Of a stretch of 34,267 nt of DNA, positions 7,690 to 16,861 are shown piece by piece (positions within the stretch are counted from its first letter, which is position 1; every line of letters begins with the position of its first letter). Under the pieces are notes generated by a model, which saw only the letters and a program-made list of their open reading frames with translations, was not told the DNA's origin and did not search any database. This stretch comes from Chrysochromulina tobinii (lineage: Eukaryota; Haptophyta; Prymnesiales; Chrysochromulinaceae): the NCBI GenBank assembly GCA_001275005.1, contig JWZX01002415.1, positions 1-34,267 on the forward strand, read 5' to 3'. Both the position numbers and the translations under genes were made by a program.

Positions 7690-10600
7690 CCAGCCTTTCC
7701 TTGCACTGCGTTACGAATGGAGGCCTTCCCTTCGCTGTCAATGCTGTTGTAGTTGAGGTTGCACTCGGTTAATGAGCTTGTGACGGCCACCATGGCCGCC
7801 ACTGACTTTGCTCCCACTGGACCAATGCTGTTGTCCTTGAAGTTGAGCGACGCGAGTTTCGTCTCCTTGTTGCTCTGGATGGCCTCGCAGACTGCGCTTA
7901 CGCCCTCATCCTTGAGGCTGTTAGAGGACAAATCCAGGGCTGTCAGCCCGCCATTGACTCGCAGAGCGTCGGCAATCGCTGTGATGCCCTCTGCAGTGTA
8001 GGTGCCTGTGTCACTGCCGAATGTCAACTGAACTCCGCAGAGTGCGTTGTTGGAGAGGTCCAGGCTTGTCAGCGAGCTATTGACGCGCAGAGCGTCAGCG
8101 ACGGCTGTGATGCCCTCCGCGTTGTAAGTGCCTGTGGGCATGCCCTTGTGAAACCAGACACCACAGAGGCGGGTGTTTGTGAGACTCAACTGCACAGGCT
8201 AAGAAACAAACGGGTCAGGAAAGAGGGGTCATGCGGATGTGGGCTGATAAGGAAACGTAAGGAAACTTACCTTCCTGAGCGAGCTGTTGACACGCAAGGC
8301 GTCGGCGACCGCTTTGGCACCCTTCCCACCAAGGTAGTTGCCCTGCAACCTGCAGGCACAAACACCAGAAAGCACACGGTACGAGTGGGTGCCGAAAGAG
8401 CTCAGGTGCTGGCAACGAGTTGTCCACATTCGGTAAGTACGAGTCGGGGGGGACGTACTCTATTTGAGTCAGCGAGCTATTGATGGCAAGTGCCTTAGCC
8501 AATGCGGTCGCTCCCTTTGGGCCGAAAATGGTTGATGAAACCGAGTTGCTCAGGTCAAGCTTGCTGAGGCTCATACTCTGCTCGATAGCAACTGAGAGCG
8601 CCTCCACACCTTCGTCGCCCAGCTTTATGTTATCAACAAGCGAGAGGTGTGTCAGCGCGCCTGTGACACCGGCCTGTGACAGGTCCGACGCCAGCAGCAT
8701 CGCATCGGGCGGCTTGAGGCTCTGCTTGGAGAAGTCAGCGGTGGTCTGGCTGCGCTGGATGCCGCAGAGCGAGATACCCTTCTGCTTGGCGACTTCAGCG
8801 AGCATCTTGGCGGACTCCGCATCAAGTTGATTGTGCAGGAGGTCAGTCACCTTCAGCGAACCTGTGACAACGGCCTGTGACAGGTCCGACGCCAGCAAGA
8901 TTGCATCGGGTGGCTGGAGGCCATTGCCGAAGAAGTCAGCGTTGGTTTGATCGCGCCGGATGCCGCAGAGCGAGATACCCTTCTGCTTGGCGACCTCAGC
9001 GAGCGTCTTGGCGGACTCTGCATCAAGCCGATTGCCCAGGAGGTTGACCACCGTCAGCGCGCCTATGGCAAGGTCCGACGAAATGAGGATGGCGTCTGCT
9101 GGGCCGAGGCCCAGGTTGGCAAAGTTGGCCTCTTTCTGATCGCGCTTGATGCCGAACAGCATGGTGCCTTTTTCGTTGCCGATCTTGGCGAGCTTTTTCG
9201 CTGACTCGCTGTCCAAGAAGTTTCCGCGGACATTACACTCCGTCAGCGTGCTTGTGACAGCCACCATGGCCGCCACAGACTTTGCTCCCACTGGACCGAT
9301 GCCGATTTGGCCCATGTTGATCGTTGCGAGCTGGGTCTCCTTATTGCTCTGGATGGCCTCGCAGATCGCACCAACTCCCTCATCACCAACGTGGTTGCCA
9401 TAAATAGACAACTTTATCAGCGCACCTGTGACACCAGCCTGTGACAGGTCCGACGCAAGCAGGATCGCATTACCCTCTCTGAGACCCTGGTTGGAGAAGT
9501 CAGCGGTGGTTTGATCGCGCTGAATGCCGCAGAGCGAGATACCCTTCTGCTTGGCAACCTCAGCGAGCATCTTGGCGGACTCCACATCAAGCTGATTGCC
9601 CAGGAGGTTGGCCAACGCCAGCGAGCCTGTGACGCTCGTGCGGAGCGCCTCGGCGATCAACTTGACACCAGCAGGGCCGATGTTCTCGGAGGATGCGTCC
9701 ATAGACATGATCTTGCTGTCCTTGTTGCCGCAGATGGCGGCAAAGATGGCACCCCAGCCCTCGTCCCCGAGCTTGTTGCCCCTGAGCTTGACGGACGTCA
9801 ATGCGCCATTGATGCGCAGAGCCTCCGCAATTGCTGTGATGCCCTCTTCAGTGTAGGTACCGCTGACCGTGCCAAATAGCCCTTTGACCACTCCACAGAG
9901 TGCATTGTTGGAAAGGTCCAGGCTCGTCAGCGCGCCGTCGACGCCAAGAGCTGCTGCGAGCTCCTTGATGCCCGTCATGTCCCTGCCAGAGTCGGTGAGA
10001 TGATTTCCGGACATGTTGATGCTCGTCAGCCCGCCTGTGACAACGGCCTGTGACAGGTCTGACGCCAGAAGGATCGCATCGGGCGGCTTGAGGAATTGGT
10101 CGGAGAAGTCAGCGGTGGAGAAGTCAGCGGTGGTCTGGTCACGCTGGATGCCGCAGAGCGAGATACCCTTCTGCTTGGCGACTTCAGCGAGCATCTTGGC
10201 GGACTCCGCATCAAGTTGATTGAGCAGGAGGTTGGCCACCGTCAGCCCGCCATTAACGCGCATGGCGTCGGCGATTGCAGTGATGCCCTCGGCGGTGTAC
10301 GTTCCCCTCAACGTTCCCCGGCCCCAAATGTCCACACCGCACAGCATGTTTTTGGAGAGGTTGATAGTCGTCAGCGCGCCGTTGACGCCGATCAGCGAGG
10401 CGATCACGATGGCAGAGGCAACACCGAGGCGCTTGTTTGAGAGGTCGAGGGACTCGACTGGCTCGGTGCCCTTGAGCTTCTTGATGGGCAGCGCATAACC
10501 GTCGAGGTTAACCTGAATGCAAAGAGCGCAAGCTGTCAGCTCAGAACAGGTCACAATTTGTGGTCCAAACACGCTGGGCCAGCGTACCTCCGTCAATGCG

Positions 10601-11746
10601 CCATTGATCGGAAGCATCATGGCAAGAAGCCGAGTGGCCACGTGCCCAAGGTGACAATCCCGGAGATCGAGCTCCTTGACGCTACCCTCACGTAGCTGCT
10701 GCACCGGAATGCCGCCGATGGTCCCGCTCGCTGCCAACGCGACGGCAGCCAGGAGCAGCTTCTGTGGCACCTCCCCTTCCTCCGGTGCAATGCATGCACG
10801 CAGGGCCTCTTGACAAAGTACTCTTGACAAAGTATCTCGAACATCATGATCCTCATCATGATCCTCGTCGCCTTCCCCCTCAGCTCCCAGTTCTGCTTGC
10901 CGGACAGCTGCGACGTCCACTGTGAAGCCGTAGCCAAGCAGCTTAGTAAGTCCGGGAAGCATCTGCCCGGCCGCGGCAACCTCCCACGGACAGCCTTCGC
11001 CGATGAGGTACTCCACGTCGATGGCTGTGACATCCTCACGACGCTTTGGCACTGTCGCTGGCCGACCCGCGTCGTCGAGGGGCCGAGCCGCGAGCGGACA
11101 CACACGAGAGCAGAGTTGGTGGCGTGCGCGTAGTTTCCATGCGCTGCTCACCGCCTTCAATGTGCGCAGCAGCGCAGTGGGAGCGTACTCGAGCGCGGCT
11201 CGGATGGCGTCCTCGGAGCCAAGTTGGCTAGCAACGGAGTGACGGAGTGGCGGTGGGGCGACCATGCTCGAAGACGACTCCTTGTCGTCCTCCTGTGAAC
11301 TTTCCTCTGGGGCCCCATCGCCCTCGGGCTCGAAGAGCGGCTCTGCGAGCATCAATGCGTGGGCCGTCTGGGGAATGGTCTCCTCGTTGCGCACGCAGAA
11401 CATCTCACACAACGCATGAACATCCAGGCCGTCAGCACGGCGGAAGAGCTCCGTGGCCAGAACCTTGAAGGCTTCAGAGGCGTAGAGGTAGTTTGCTGCC
11501 TCCATGGCGCACACGAGCTCTTCGAGCGCAACGTCAGCGAGAGGCAAAGAAGCCCGTGCTTGCAAGCTGGGCGATCACCAAAGAGACCGGTGGTGCAGCG
11601 CGCTCCACTCGGAGGACGTTGCCCTCGGTGTGCTCTATCATGTCCTTGAGAAATCCGGCGCGCCTCACCGCATCTCTTGAGAATTGGAGCTCCTCTCCAT
11701 CGGACGTGCAGATCGTGAATGACTCGACCTCGCGAGTGTGCTGCAT
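7671..11746 (-). CDS. Skp1-like POZ domain fused to a long leucine-rich repeat array (frame break)
   Basis: The predicted product starts at the ATG at 11746, where a Skp1/BTB-POZ-like region begins immediately (ESFTICTSDGEELQF, then a DMIEH helix). Skp1-type start spacing is short, so this Met is preferred over one at 11941. The second half of the fold (LPLADVALEELVCAMEAANYL) lies one base out of frame; the break is within about 11534-11600. Then comes a linker of about 200 residues and roughly 900 residues of RNI/NOD-type LRRs. These include at least five near-identical larger blocks with AESAKMLAEVAKQKGISLCGI and DAILLASDLS. Three introns can be placed: 10587-10513 (in frame, 75 nt), 8458-8350 and 8270-8190. 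Each removes a piece that interrupts an LRR and restores the repeat. Ignoring one base, the CDS is 1269 codons. Skp1-like plus LRR suggests a ubiquitin-ligase adaptor-like scaffold; the partner is unknown. Confidence 0.7.
8190..8270 (-). other. Intron 3 of the Skp1-LRR gene
   Basis: Donor GTAAGTTTCC at 8270 and acceptor CTGTGCAG ending at 8190. Splicing joins SLRK to LSLTNTRLCGV, a clean LRR, and leads into the last exon 8189-7671. Confidence 0.75.
8350..8458 (-). other. Intron 2 of the Skp1-LRR gene
   Basis: Donor GTACGTCC at 8458 and acceptor TGCCTGCAG ending at 8350. Splicing gives the repeat start IELQGNYLGG in frame, followed by a short LRR exon at 8349-8271. Confidence 0.75.
10513..10587 (-). 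other. Intron 1 of the Skp1-LRR gene
   Basis: A 75-base GTACGC...TTCAG interval whose length is a multiple of three, so it reads through as coding. Removing it joins LTE to VNLDGYALPIKKL and restores a normal LRR, whereas retaining it inserts 25 residues with no LRR character. Confidence 0.7.
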
Positions 11747-12569
11747 GATTGTGATCGGCGACGCGGCAGAGTCGAACTGTAGGGCTGTCGAAATGTTATG
11801 CCAGGATTGTGCGAGCGCTGCTCGTTTGCCTCCTGCGTGCGTGCAAAACGAAAAGAGAGGCGCTTCACCACATCTCCACGCTTGCTCGGGGTTGCGGACG
11901 TCCCGGTTCACACCAACTTTGTTGTGAACGACGTTCGTCATAAATGTGAATTAATCGTACTTGGAAGTACGATGTATCCGTGAGTGTGCTTTGGGGGTCA
12001 GGCTCAGAAAGCAGTACGCTAACACGATTGGAAACTTCGTTGTCGCGTCATCCGTCAAAAGTAAAAGACAAAACTTACATGTTAAGTCAAAACACCGGCA
12101 CACCGGGGGGAGCCGGGAAAAGAGCCGGGACACACACGGAACATAAATAAACGTAACCGGTACTTCTACGTGCTGATGCTGTTCACACAACGCGCCGACG
12201 ACGTCTACATATAACATAAGATTGAGATCATTGTAGATTCAAGACGAGACACGGTAACCAAAAACCACGGAAAGTCATTCGTGTTTTGCGTCCGCTTGCC
12301 CCAGCCGTGCTTGGCACGTTTTTTGTGTCAATATTTCCAGCTCAGAACCCGCGCTCCTGAGGAGGGGCGGAGCGACGAGAGCTCCCCGAGCGTCCGCCAG
12401 CACGCACACAGCACATACACACACACTTTAAACACAGCACTCCGGGACAATCCATGTAAGTTGTAGCTGTTTGCAGAGGCCACGGCCGCCTTGAGCGTGC
12501 AGCCTCGTGCGAGGACCTCGTGCGGCGCCACCACGGCCGACTCTCACGCGCGCATGTGCGTGCTCGCGC
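11747..12569. other. Intergenic region between LRR gene and ubiquilin
   Basis: About 820 bases with a lower GC content than the flanking genes and no supported gene. It should contain the promoter of the minus-strand LRR gene and the distal 3' flank of ubiquilin. The second copy of a dispersed repeat lies at 12101-12139. No tRNA-like or other RNA structure was recognised. Confidence 0.45.
12101..12139. repeat. Dispersed direct repeat, copy 2
   Basis: The same 18-base GC-rich string as at 7387-7404, then AAAGAGCCGGGA (a partial re-duplication) and CACACACGG. It differs from copy 1 by this 12-base internal insertion. Confidence 0.5.
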
Positions 12570-12653
12570 TCAGAGGCCGCTCAGGATTCGTCAGAGGCCG
12601 CTCAGGATTCGTCAGAGGCCGCTCAGGATTCGTCAGAGGCCGCTCAGGATTCG
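12570..12653. repeat. 21-bp x4 exact tandem repeat spanning the ubiquilin stop codon
   Basis: Four identical 21-base units at 12570-12590, 12591-12611, 12612-12632 and 12633-12653. On the minus strand each reads CGA ATC CTG AGC GGC CTC TGA, that is RILSGL followed by a stop. The first unit read (12653-12633) is the true end of ubiquilin, and the other three are in the same phase within its 3' UTR. Confidence 0.9.
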
Positions 12654-13445
12654 CTCGACGGCGGCGTTGACGTTTCCGCCGGTGGCGGTGAGCGCGCGCA
12701 GGTTGGCTTCTGCATCAAGGAAGCCCATGTCATGCAGCTGCGAGTTCTGCGAGGCGAACCTGACGGCAGGGTCGACGGGTGCGACGGGTGCTGCCGGGTT
12801 GCCCAGCATGCCTGTCGCCGCTGGGTTGCCCAGCATGCCTGCAAGCAGGTTGTTGACCATCGCGGGGTCGAAGGCGGCCGGGGCTCCTCCCACTGCCCCA
12901 GGAGGTGATGCCCCAGGAACAGCGGCGGCGGCGCCGGGCGCGGTGGGAGGCGGCGCCGGCAGTGCAAGCGGGCCGCCCATTAGGGCCTGCAGGACCGCCG
13001 GGTTCATGCCGCCCATGCCTGCCATGCCGCCCATGCCGCCGCCGCCCGCAGCACCCATCGCGGCCATCTGTCGTTGCATCATCATCTGGAGGAAGTTCGG
13101 GTCGGCCATCATCGCGCCCATGGCCTGTTGCATCGCCGGGTTGCGCATGATCGTCTGCATCGAGTTCATGAGCGCCTGTGGGTCGGCCCCGCCGGGCTGG
13201 TGCATCGCCATCATAGTCTGCTGCATGGAGGCCATCGCTTGAGGGTCGGTCATCATGGCCTGCATCATCTGCTGCACGCCCGGGTTCTGCATCATCTGCA
13301 TCATCACCTGTGGGTCCACCTGCATGCCGCCAAGGCCACCCATGGCACCGCCCATCATCGGATTGGCGAGCGGCATGCCCCCGGCGCCGCCGGCGCCGCC
13401 ACCCATGCCACCGCCCATCAGCGCCGCCATCATCGCTGGGTTCAT

Positions 13446-13477
<32 letters not shown>

Positions 13478-13478
13478 C

Positions 13479-13509
<31 letters not shown>

Positions 13510-13841
13510 GCGGCGGGACCACCCATGCCACCGGCGCCAAAGGCAGGCGCAGGAGGCGCAGCAGGCGCGGCAGCAGGCGCCCCCGCGGTCGGCACCGCCG
13601 GAGCGCCAGCAGGTGGAGGTCCCTTGACCATGTGAACCGTGTGGCCCTCCTGCACGTTGTACGACGCAACTGTCTCAGGGTCCTTGAGTACTTTTCCCGA
13701 GTAGATGAGGCGCTGCTGGATAGCAGGCACGCCGGAGGCCACCGCCACAACCTCCTTGAGCTCCTTGACCGTCTGTGTGGGTTCCACCTCGATTGCAATC
13801 GTCGAGCCCGACGCTATCTTGATTTGAAGCTTGAGCGGCAT
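12633..13841 (-). CDS. UBQLN: Ubiquilin / Dsk2-like ubiquitin receptor
   Basis: Ubiquilins shuttle ubiquitinated clients to the proteasome by binding it with an N-terminal ubiquitin-like (UBL) domain and binding ubiquitin with a C-terminal UBA domain. The product is 402 residues in a single exon. The start is the ATG at 13841 ([13 protein letters not shown]), right before the UBL, which spans about residues 2-74 ([13 protein letters not shown] is characteristic). The middle is very rich in Met, Gly and Pro, with STI1-like helices ([41 protein letters not shown]) and GGMGG runs. The UBA ([16 protein letters not shown]...[10 protein letters not shown]) occupies the last 45 or so residues. A short MLGNPAAP duplication precedes the UBA. 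It is shorter than animal ubiquilins but has the full domain order. It is divergently arranged with the gene at 14150, 308 bases away. Confidence 0.92.
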
Positions 13842-14149
13842 GGATAGGAGGGAGCGAGCGCAGAGAGACGTCTCGTCGGCTTCTGGAAGAAACTCGAGCT
13901 GTTTGTTCAGAACTATATTCACACTGTTGGCATCGCACGAAGGCCCCCCCTCTAATTAGCGAAAACCGGCGCTCCTATCCCCCTCTACGTCAGTCCTCTT
14001 GCGGCCATGTCAGCCGTGGCGCGCATGAAGCGAAGCATGCATGTGCATTTGTGAACAAAAATCCCAAAAGAGATCACACGTCTCGCCGCGGTCGAAAGAT
14101 CGCGACGAGAACCACACGACGCCTGTCTCTGAAGCTTTCTGCAGCCGAG
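13842..14149. promoter_or_regulatory. Shared divergent 5' region of ubiquilin and the ELM2-like gene
   Basis: A 308-base interval between two divergent start codons. It must contain the 5' UTRs and probably the promoters of both genes. No TATA box or other specific element was recognised; the label is positional. Confidence 0.4.
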
Positions 14150-15955
14150 ATGGCCTGGGATGGATTGGACTTCACGGACTCTCTCGACGACGAGTCTTCC
14201 GATGGCTTATCCGATGGCATGTTCGAAGCCACTGCCCACTTGCACGCCGAGCGCCACGACACCACGCCGTCGCCCAACCCCGTCGTCACCACAACATCGC
14301 CGATGGCGATGCCTCGGCCATCTTCACGGGGTGCTGCACCTCACATTGATGCTCCTGCGACCACTCCATCGAAGCGCCGCAAGCTCGTTGCCGCGGCAGC
14401 AAAACTGATGCTCACCGATGATGACGACGCAGACGATGAGGAAGACACCACTTCTCCACCCCTCGCCCAACGCAAGCCATCCCGTGCCTGCTCCCAGGTG
14501 CCAGTCGTCAGGTTTGCTTCTGAGCAGGCGCGGGCGACGCTCGAGAGAAGGGGTGTGAAGGTGGCACCAACGGGAGTGCGCAAGATACGCGTCGGAAGCC
14601 AGTACCAGGCAATCCTGCCGAGATACCTGCCGAGCCTGCCACTCTCCATGTTGGGCAGTCCGCCGACAGGTGGGTCGATGCCACGGATGCCAGCACCGGC
14701 ACCGGTACCAAAGGCGCAGCCTCGGCTGCTGCACGTGCTGTCGAGCGAGTCGACCATCTTTTCATCCTCGGCGACTCCGAGCCCGCGTCCTGACCACGAG
14801 GACATGCTTAGCGCGTTTGATGTCGCGGATCGGGGCCTTGTATCCGGCAGCATCGGCCGGGGCGCTGTCGCAGTCGTGAGCGGCGACGCCGGCTCGGGCA
14901 CGCACAAGCGGCCGCCCGGCGCGGCGCCCAAGGGTGCCAACGGGCTCAGAATGACGTGGAGCACGACCATCGGCAAGTGGCAAGAGAGCATCCACCTGCC
15001 TTCCGCTTCCCACGTGCCAGCTGCCGATTCCAAGAAGACGCTCGATCGGCTCCGGCGGTTCAACCAACCGCTCGACGACGCAGGCGAGCGCAAGGAGGAG
15101 CCGACTCTCATCCAGAACGGCGAGGTGTGCCGGATGCTCGCGGTGAGCGCGGCATGCCGAGTGCTCGGCGACCGGCACGCGCACGAACTGGACAGCGAAG
15201 ATGAGCTCGAGCTCCAGAGGGCTTGGAACACGGCCGCTGCTGCGTCCAGCATGCACAAAGAGGCCCGCCGCGTGGAGTCGTACTCGATCGTCGACGAGGA
15301 CGAGTCAGAGGAGTCGGACGAGCACGAGTCGGACGCGCTTCAGGTCACGCTCAAGGCGGAGCTGGACGTGGGTGGGGAGAGCGACGTTGAGAGTGACGTG
15401 CCTTCCACTGAGCCCTCCAACGACCTGCCCTCACGTGAGCGCGTCGTCAGTGCCGTCGACAGCGTCGCCGAAAGCAGGTGCGGCTCGCAGTGCGGCTCCG
15501 TACTGCTAGCTTCGCCGATGAGCACCCGCCTACACACCTGCCATGGGCCAGCGAGCCGTCCTCTTCAGGCTCCCTTTCACTCGGAGCTGCCGCTCGACCC
15601 CTCGCTCGATCCCACGGCACGCAAAGTGGCAGCGGTCTCGGCGGCTGCAGCACGCGCGGTGGCAAAGAGCACCGCGGCCATGCACACTGTGCAAGCCGTC
15701 AAGACTGTCGCCAAGACGGTTACCATGACGGTGGATAAGGGCGTGCAGACCGTGCCGCTCTCGTTGAGCCCGACGCCCGAGCCGCTCGAGTCTCGTTACG
15801 ACGAAGACTACCGGTACCAAGCCAGCCAAGTGCTCGGCCGCATCGAGGCAGCCCTCAGCGGGATGGTCGGCACACGCCTGTCGTCGCTCGCCCAACAACT
15901 GGAGGAGATCGAGAAGATGACTTTGACACGCGCGCATGGCCAACGGTCGATCTGA
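14150..15955 (+). CDS. Acidic, Ser-rich probable nuclear protein with an ELM2-like motif
   Basis: A 601-residue product from the ATG at 14150, the first ATG in the frame (the frame itself is open from a GTG at 14051). The N-terminus (DSLDDESSDGLSDG) is acidic. A basic KRRK follows at about residue 75, then an acidic DDDDADDEEDT run. Near residues 140-160 VRKIRVGSQYQAILPRYLP matches the opening signature of ELM2 domains (I-R-V-G-x-x-Y-Q-A-x-x-P) of MTA/CoREST-type corepressors. The helical second half of ELM2 and a SANT domain are not recognisable. The C-terminal 60 residues (YRYQASQVLGRIEAALSGM...SSLAQQLEEIEKM) form a plausible coiled coil. No enzyme motif is visible. A chromatin-related role is suggested only by the short ELM2-like match and the composition. 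Confidence 0.6.
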   Translation: MAWDGLDFTDSLDDESSDGLSDGMFEATAHLHAERHDTTPSPNPVVTTTSPMAMPRPSSRGAAPHIDAPATTPSKRRKLVAAAAKLMLTDDDDADDEEDTTSPPLAQRKPSRACSQVPVVRFASEQARATLERRGVKVAPTGVRKIRVGSQYQAILPRYLPSLPLSMLGSPPTGGSMPRMPAPAPVPKAQPRLLHVLSSESTIFSSSATPSPRPDHEDMLSAFDVADRGLVSGSIGRGAVAVVSGDAGSGTHKRPPGAAPKGANGLRMTWSTTIGKWQESIHLPSASHVPAADSKKTLDRLRRFNQPLDDAGERKEEPTLIQNGEVCRMLAVSAACRVLGDRHAHELDSEDELELQRAWNTAAAASSMHKEARRVESYSIVDEDESEESDEHESDALQVTLKAELDVGGESDVESDVPSTEPSNDLPSRERVVSAVDSVAESRCGSQCGSVLLASPMSTRLHTCHGPASRPLQAPFHSELPLDPSLDPTARKVAAVSAAAARAVAKSTAAMHTVQAVKTVAKTVTMTVDKGVQTVPLSLSPTPEPLESRYDEDYRYQASQVLGRIEAALSGMVGTRLSSLAQQLEEIEKMTLTRAHGQRSI

Positions 15956-15965
15956 GGCCCCCGTG

Positions 15966-15997
15966 CACGGCCCCTACACGGCCCCTACACGGCCCCC
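15966..15997. repeat. 11-bp tandem repeat in the 3' UTR
   Basis: CACGGCCCCTA occurs at 15966-15976 and 15977-15987, with a third copy truncated at 15988-15997, eleven bases after the stop codon of the ELM2-like gene. Confidence 0.7.
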
Positions 15998-16232
15998 GCG
16001 CCTCTCGTCTTCGGGGGCAGTGGGGTGGCATAGCCTCAACACGCAGCCTGCACGTCGCGTACCGTAGTTCTGCCACACATGGACGATGGAGCGTCAGTTG
16101 GAGTGTGCGCGAACGCACCGTCGGCTGAAATCAGTTGTACAGCCAACGAGCAACGAGAGTTAATGGACATGCGAATGCGGAATGGAAGAGGGGACGGGGC
16201 AGACGAGATGGACTGAGATTCGGATCAACAAG

Positions 16233-16261
16233 CGGCGCCGGGCGCGGCGCCCGGCGCCGGC
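16233..16261. repeat. Perfect GC inverted repeat (13-bp arms, 3-nt loop)
   Basis: Bases 16233-16245 are exactly complementary to 16249-16261 with CGG between them. All arm bases are G or C, giving a very stable hairpin or cruciform in either strand. It sits between two convergent genes. Confidence 0.75.
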
Positions 16262-16861
16262 GGCACTGAGAGTGTGCACTGTGGCAGCTGGAAGTGGAAC
16301 TCCGACTGGTTGTGGCCAATGCGCACGCCACGTGGTCGGATGTAAACAGTAGGAACGGAAGGGGGTCTGGGCTCCGTGCTGTGGCGCTATTGGCACCGCG
16401 CCGCGCCGCGTGCCTGCTGTCTCCGCACCCCGATCCCGCGCCTGATGTCTTACGGTGCGACCCGGTGTGTCCTGGTTCACCTGCGTTGGCGTGCCGGTGA
16501 GCTGCACTTCATGGACATGGTCCATGCGATGCACTCCATGGCGGAGGTGACGAGAAAGGTTAAGGTAATAAGTTTAATAGACTCCTCCGTCTACAATGAA
16601 GAATTACCTCGCGACCCTCGTGCCAGCCTAATTGTAATATTGTATCCTAATCGGCATCGGCTAATGATTGAATGCGGCCATTCTCGTCGGTCTGAGACTA
16701 CGTGGTCGCGCGCCGATCCACACGAGCTGCAGTGACTCATTGAGCACGCGGCCGCGAGTCAGAGCAACAAGAATCAGCGCTGGCTGTCGACACGTAATCA
16801 GAGATCATCATCATGGCATGAGCTCGGTTACTTCAGAGCTCGGTTTCGTGAGCGCTGATCA

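Larger units (their letters stand above)
15956..16861. other. Intergenic region with tandem and inverted repeats
   Basis: About 900 bases between the stop of the ELM2-like gene and the stop of the TRPM-like gene (convergent 3' ends). It contains an 11-bp tandem repeat right after the first stop and a perfect 13-bp-arm inverted repeat at 16233-16261. No reading frame here has a recognisable product. Confidence 0.5.

Noticed and set aside
13310-13630. CCCATGCCGCC repeats as a minisatellite element
   Set aside because: They encode the in-frame Gly-Met-Gly stretches of ubiquilin and are explained by the protein.
13074-13847. Long plus-strand His/Ala/Gly-rich frame opposite ubiquilin
   Set aside because: It is the antisense shadow of the GGM-rich ubiquilin codons; no domain, and ubiquilin is clear on the other strand.
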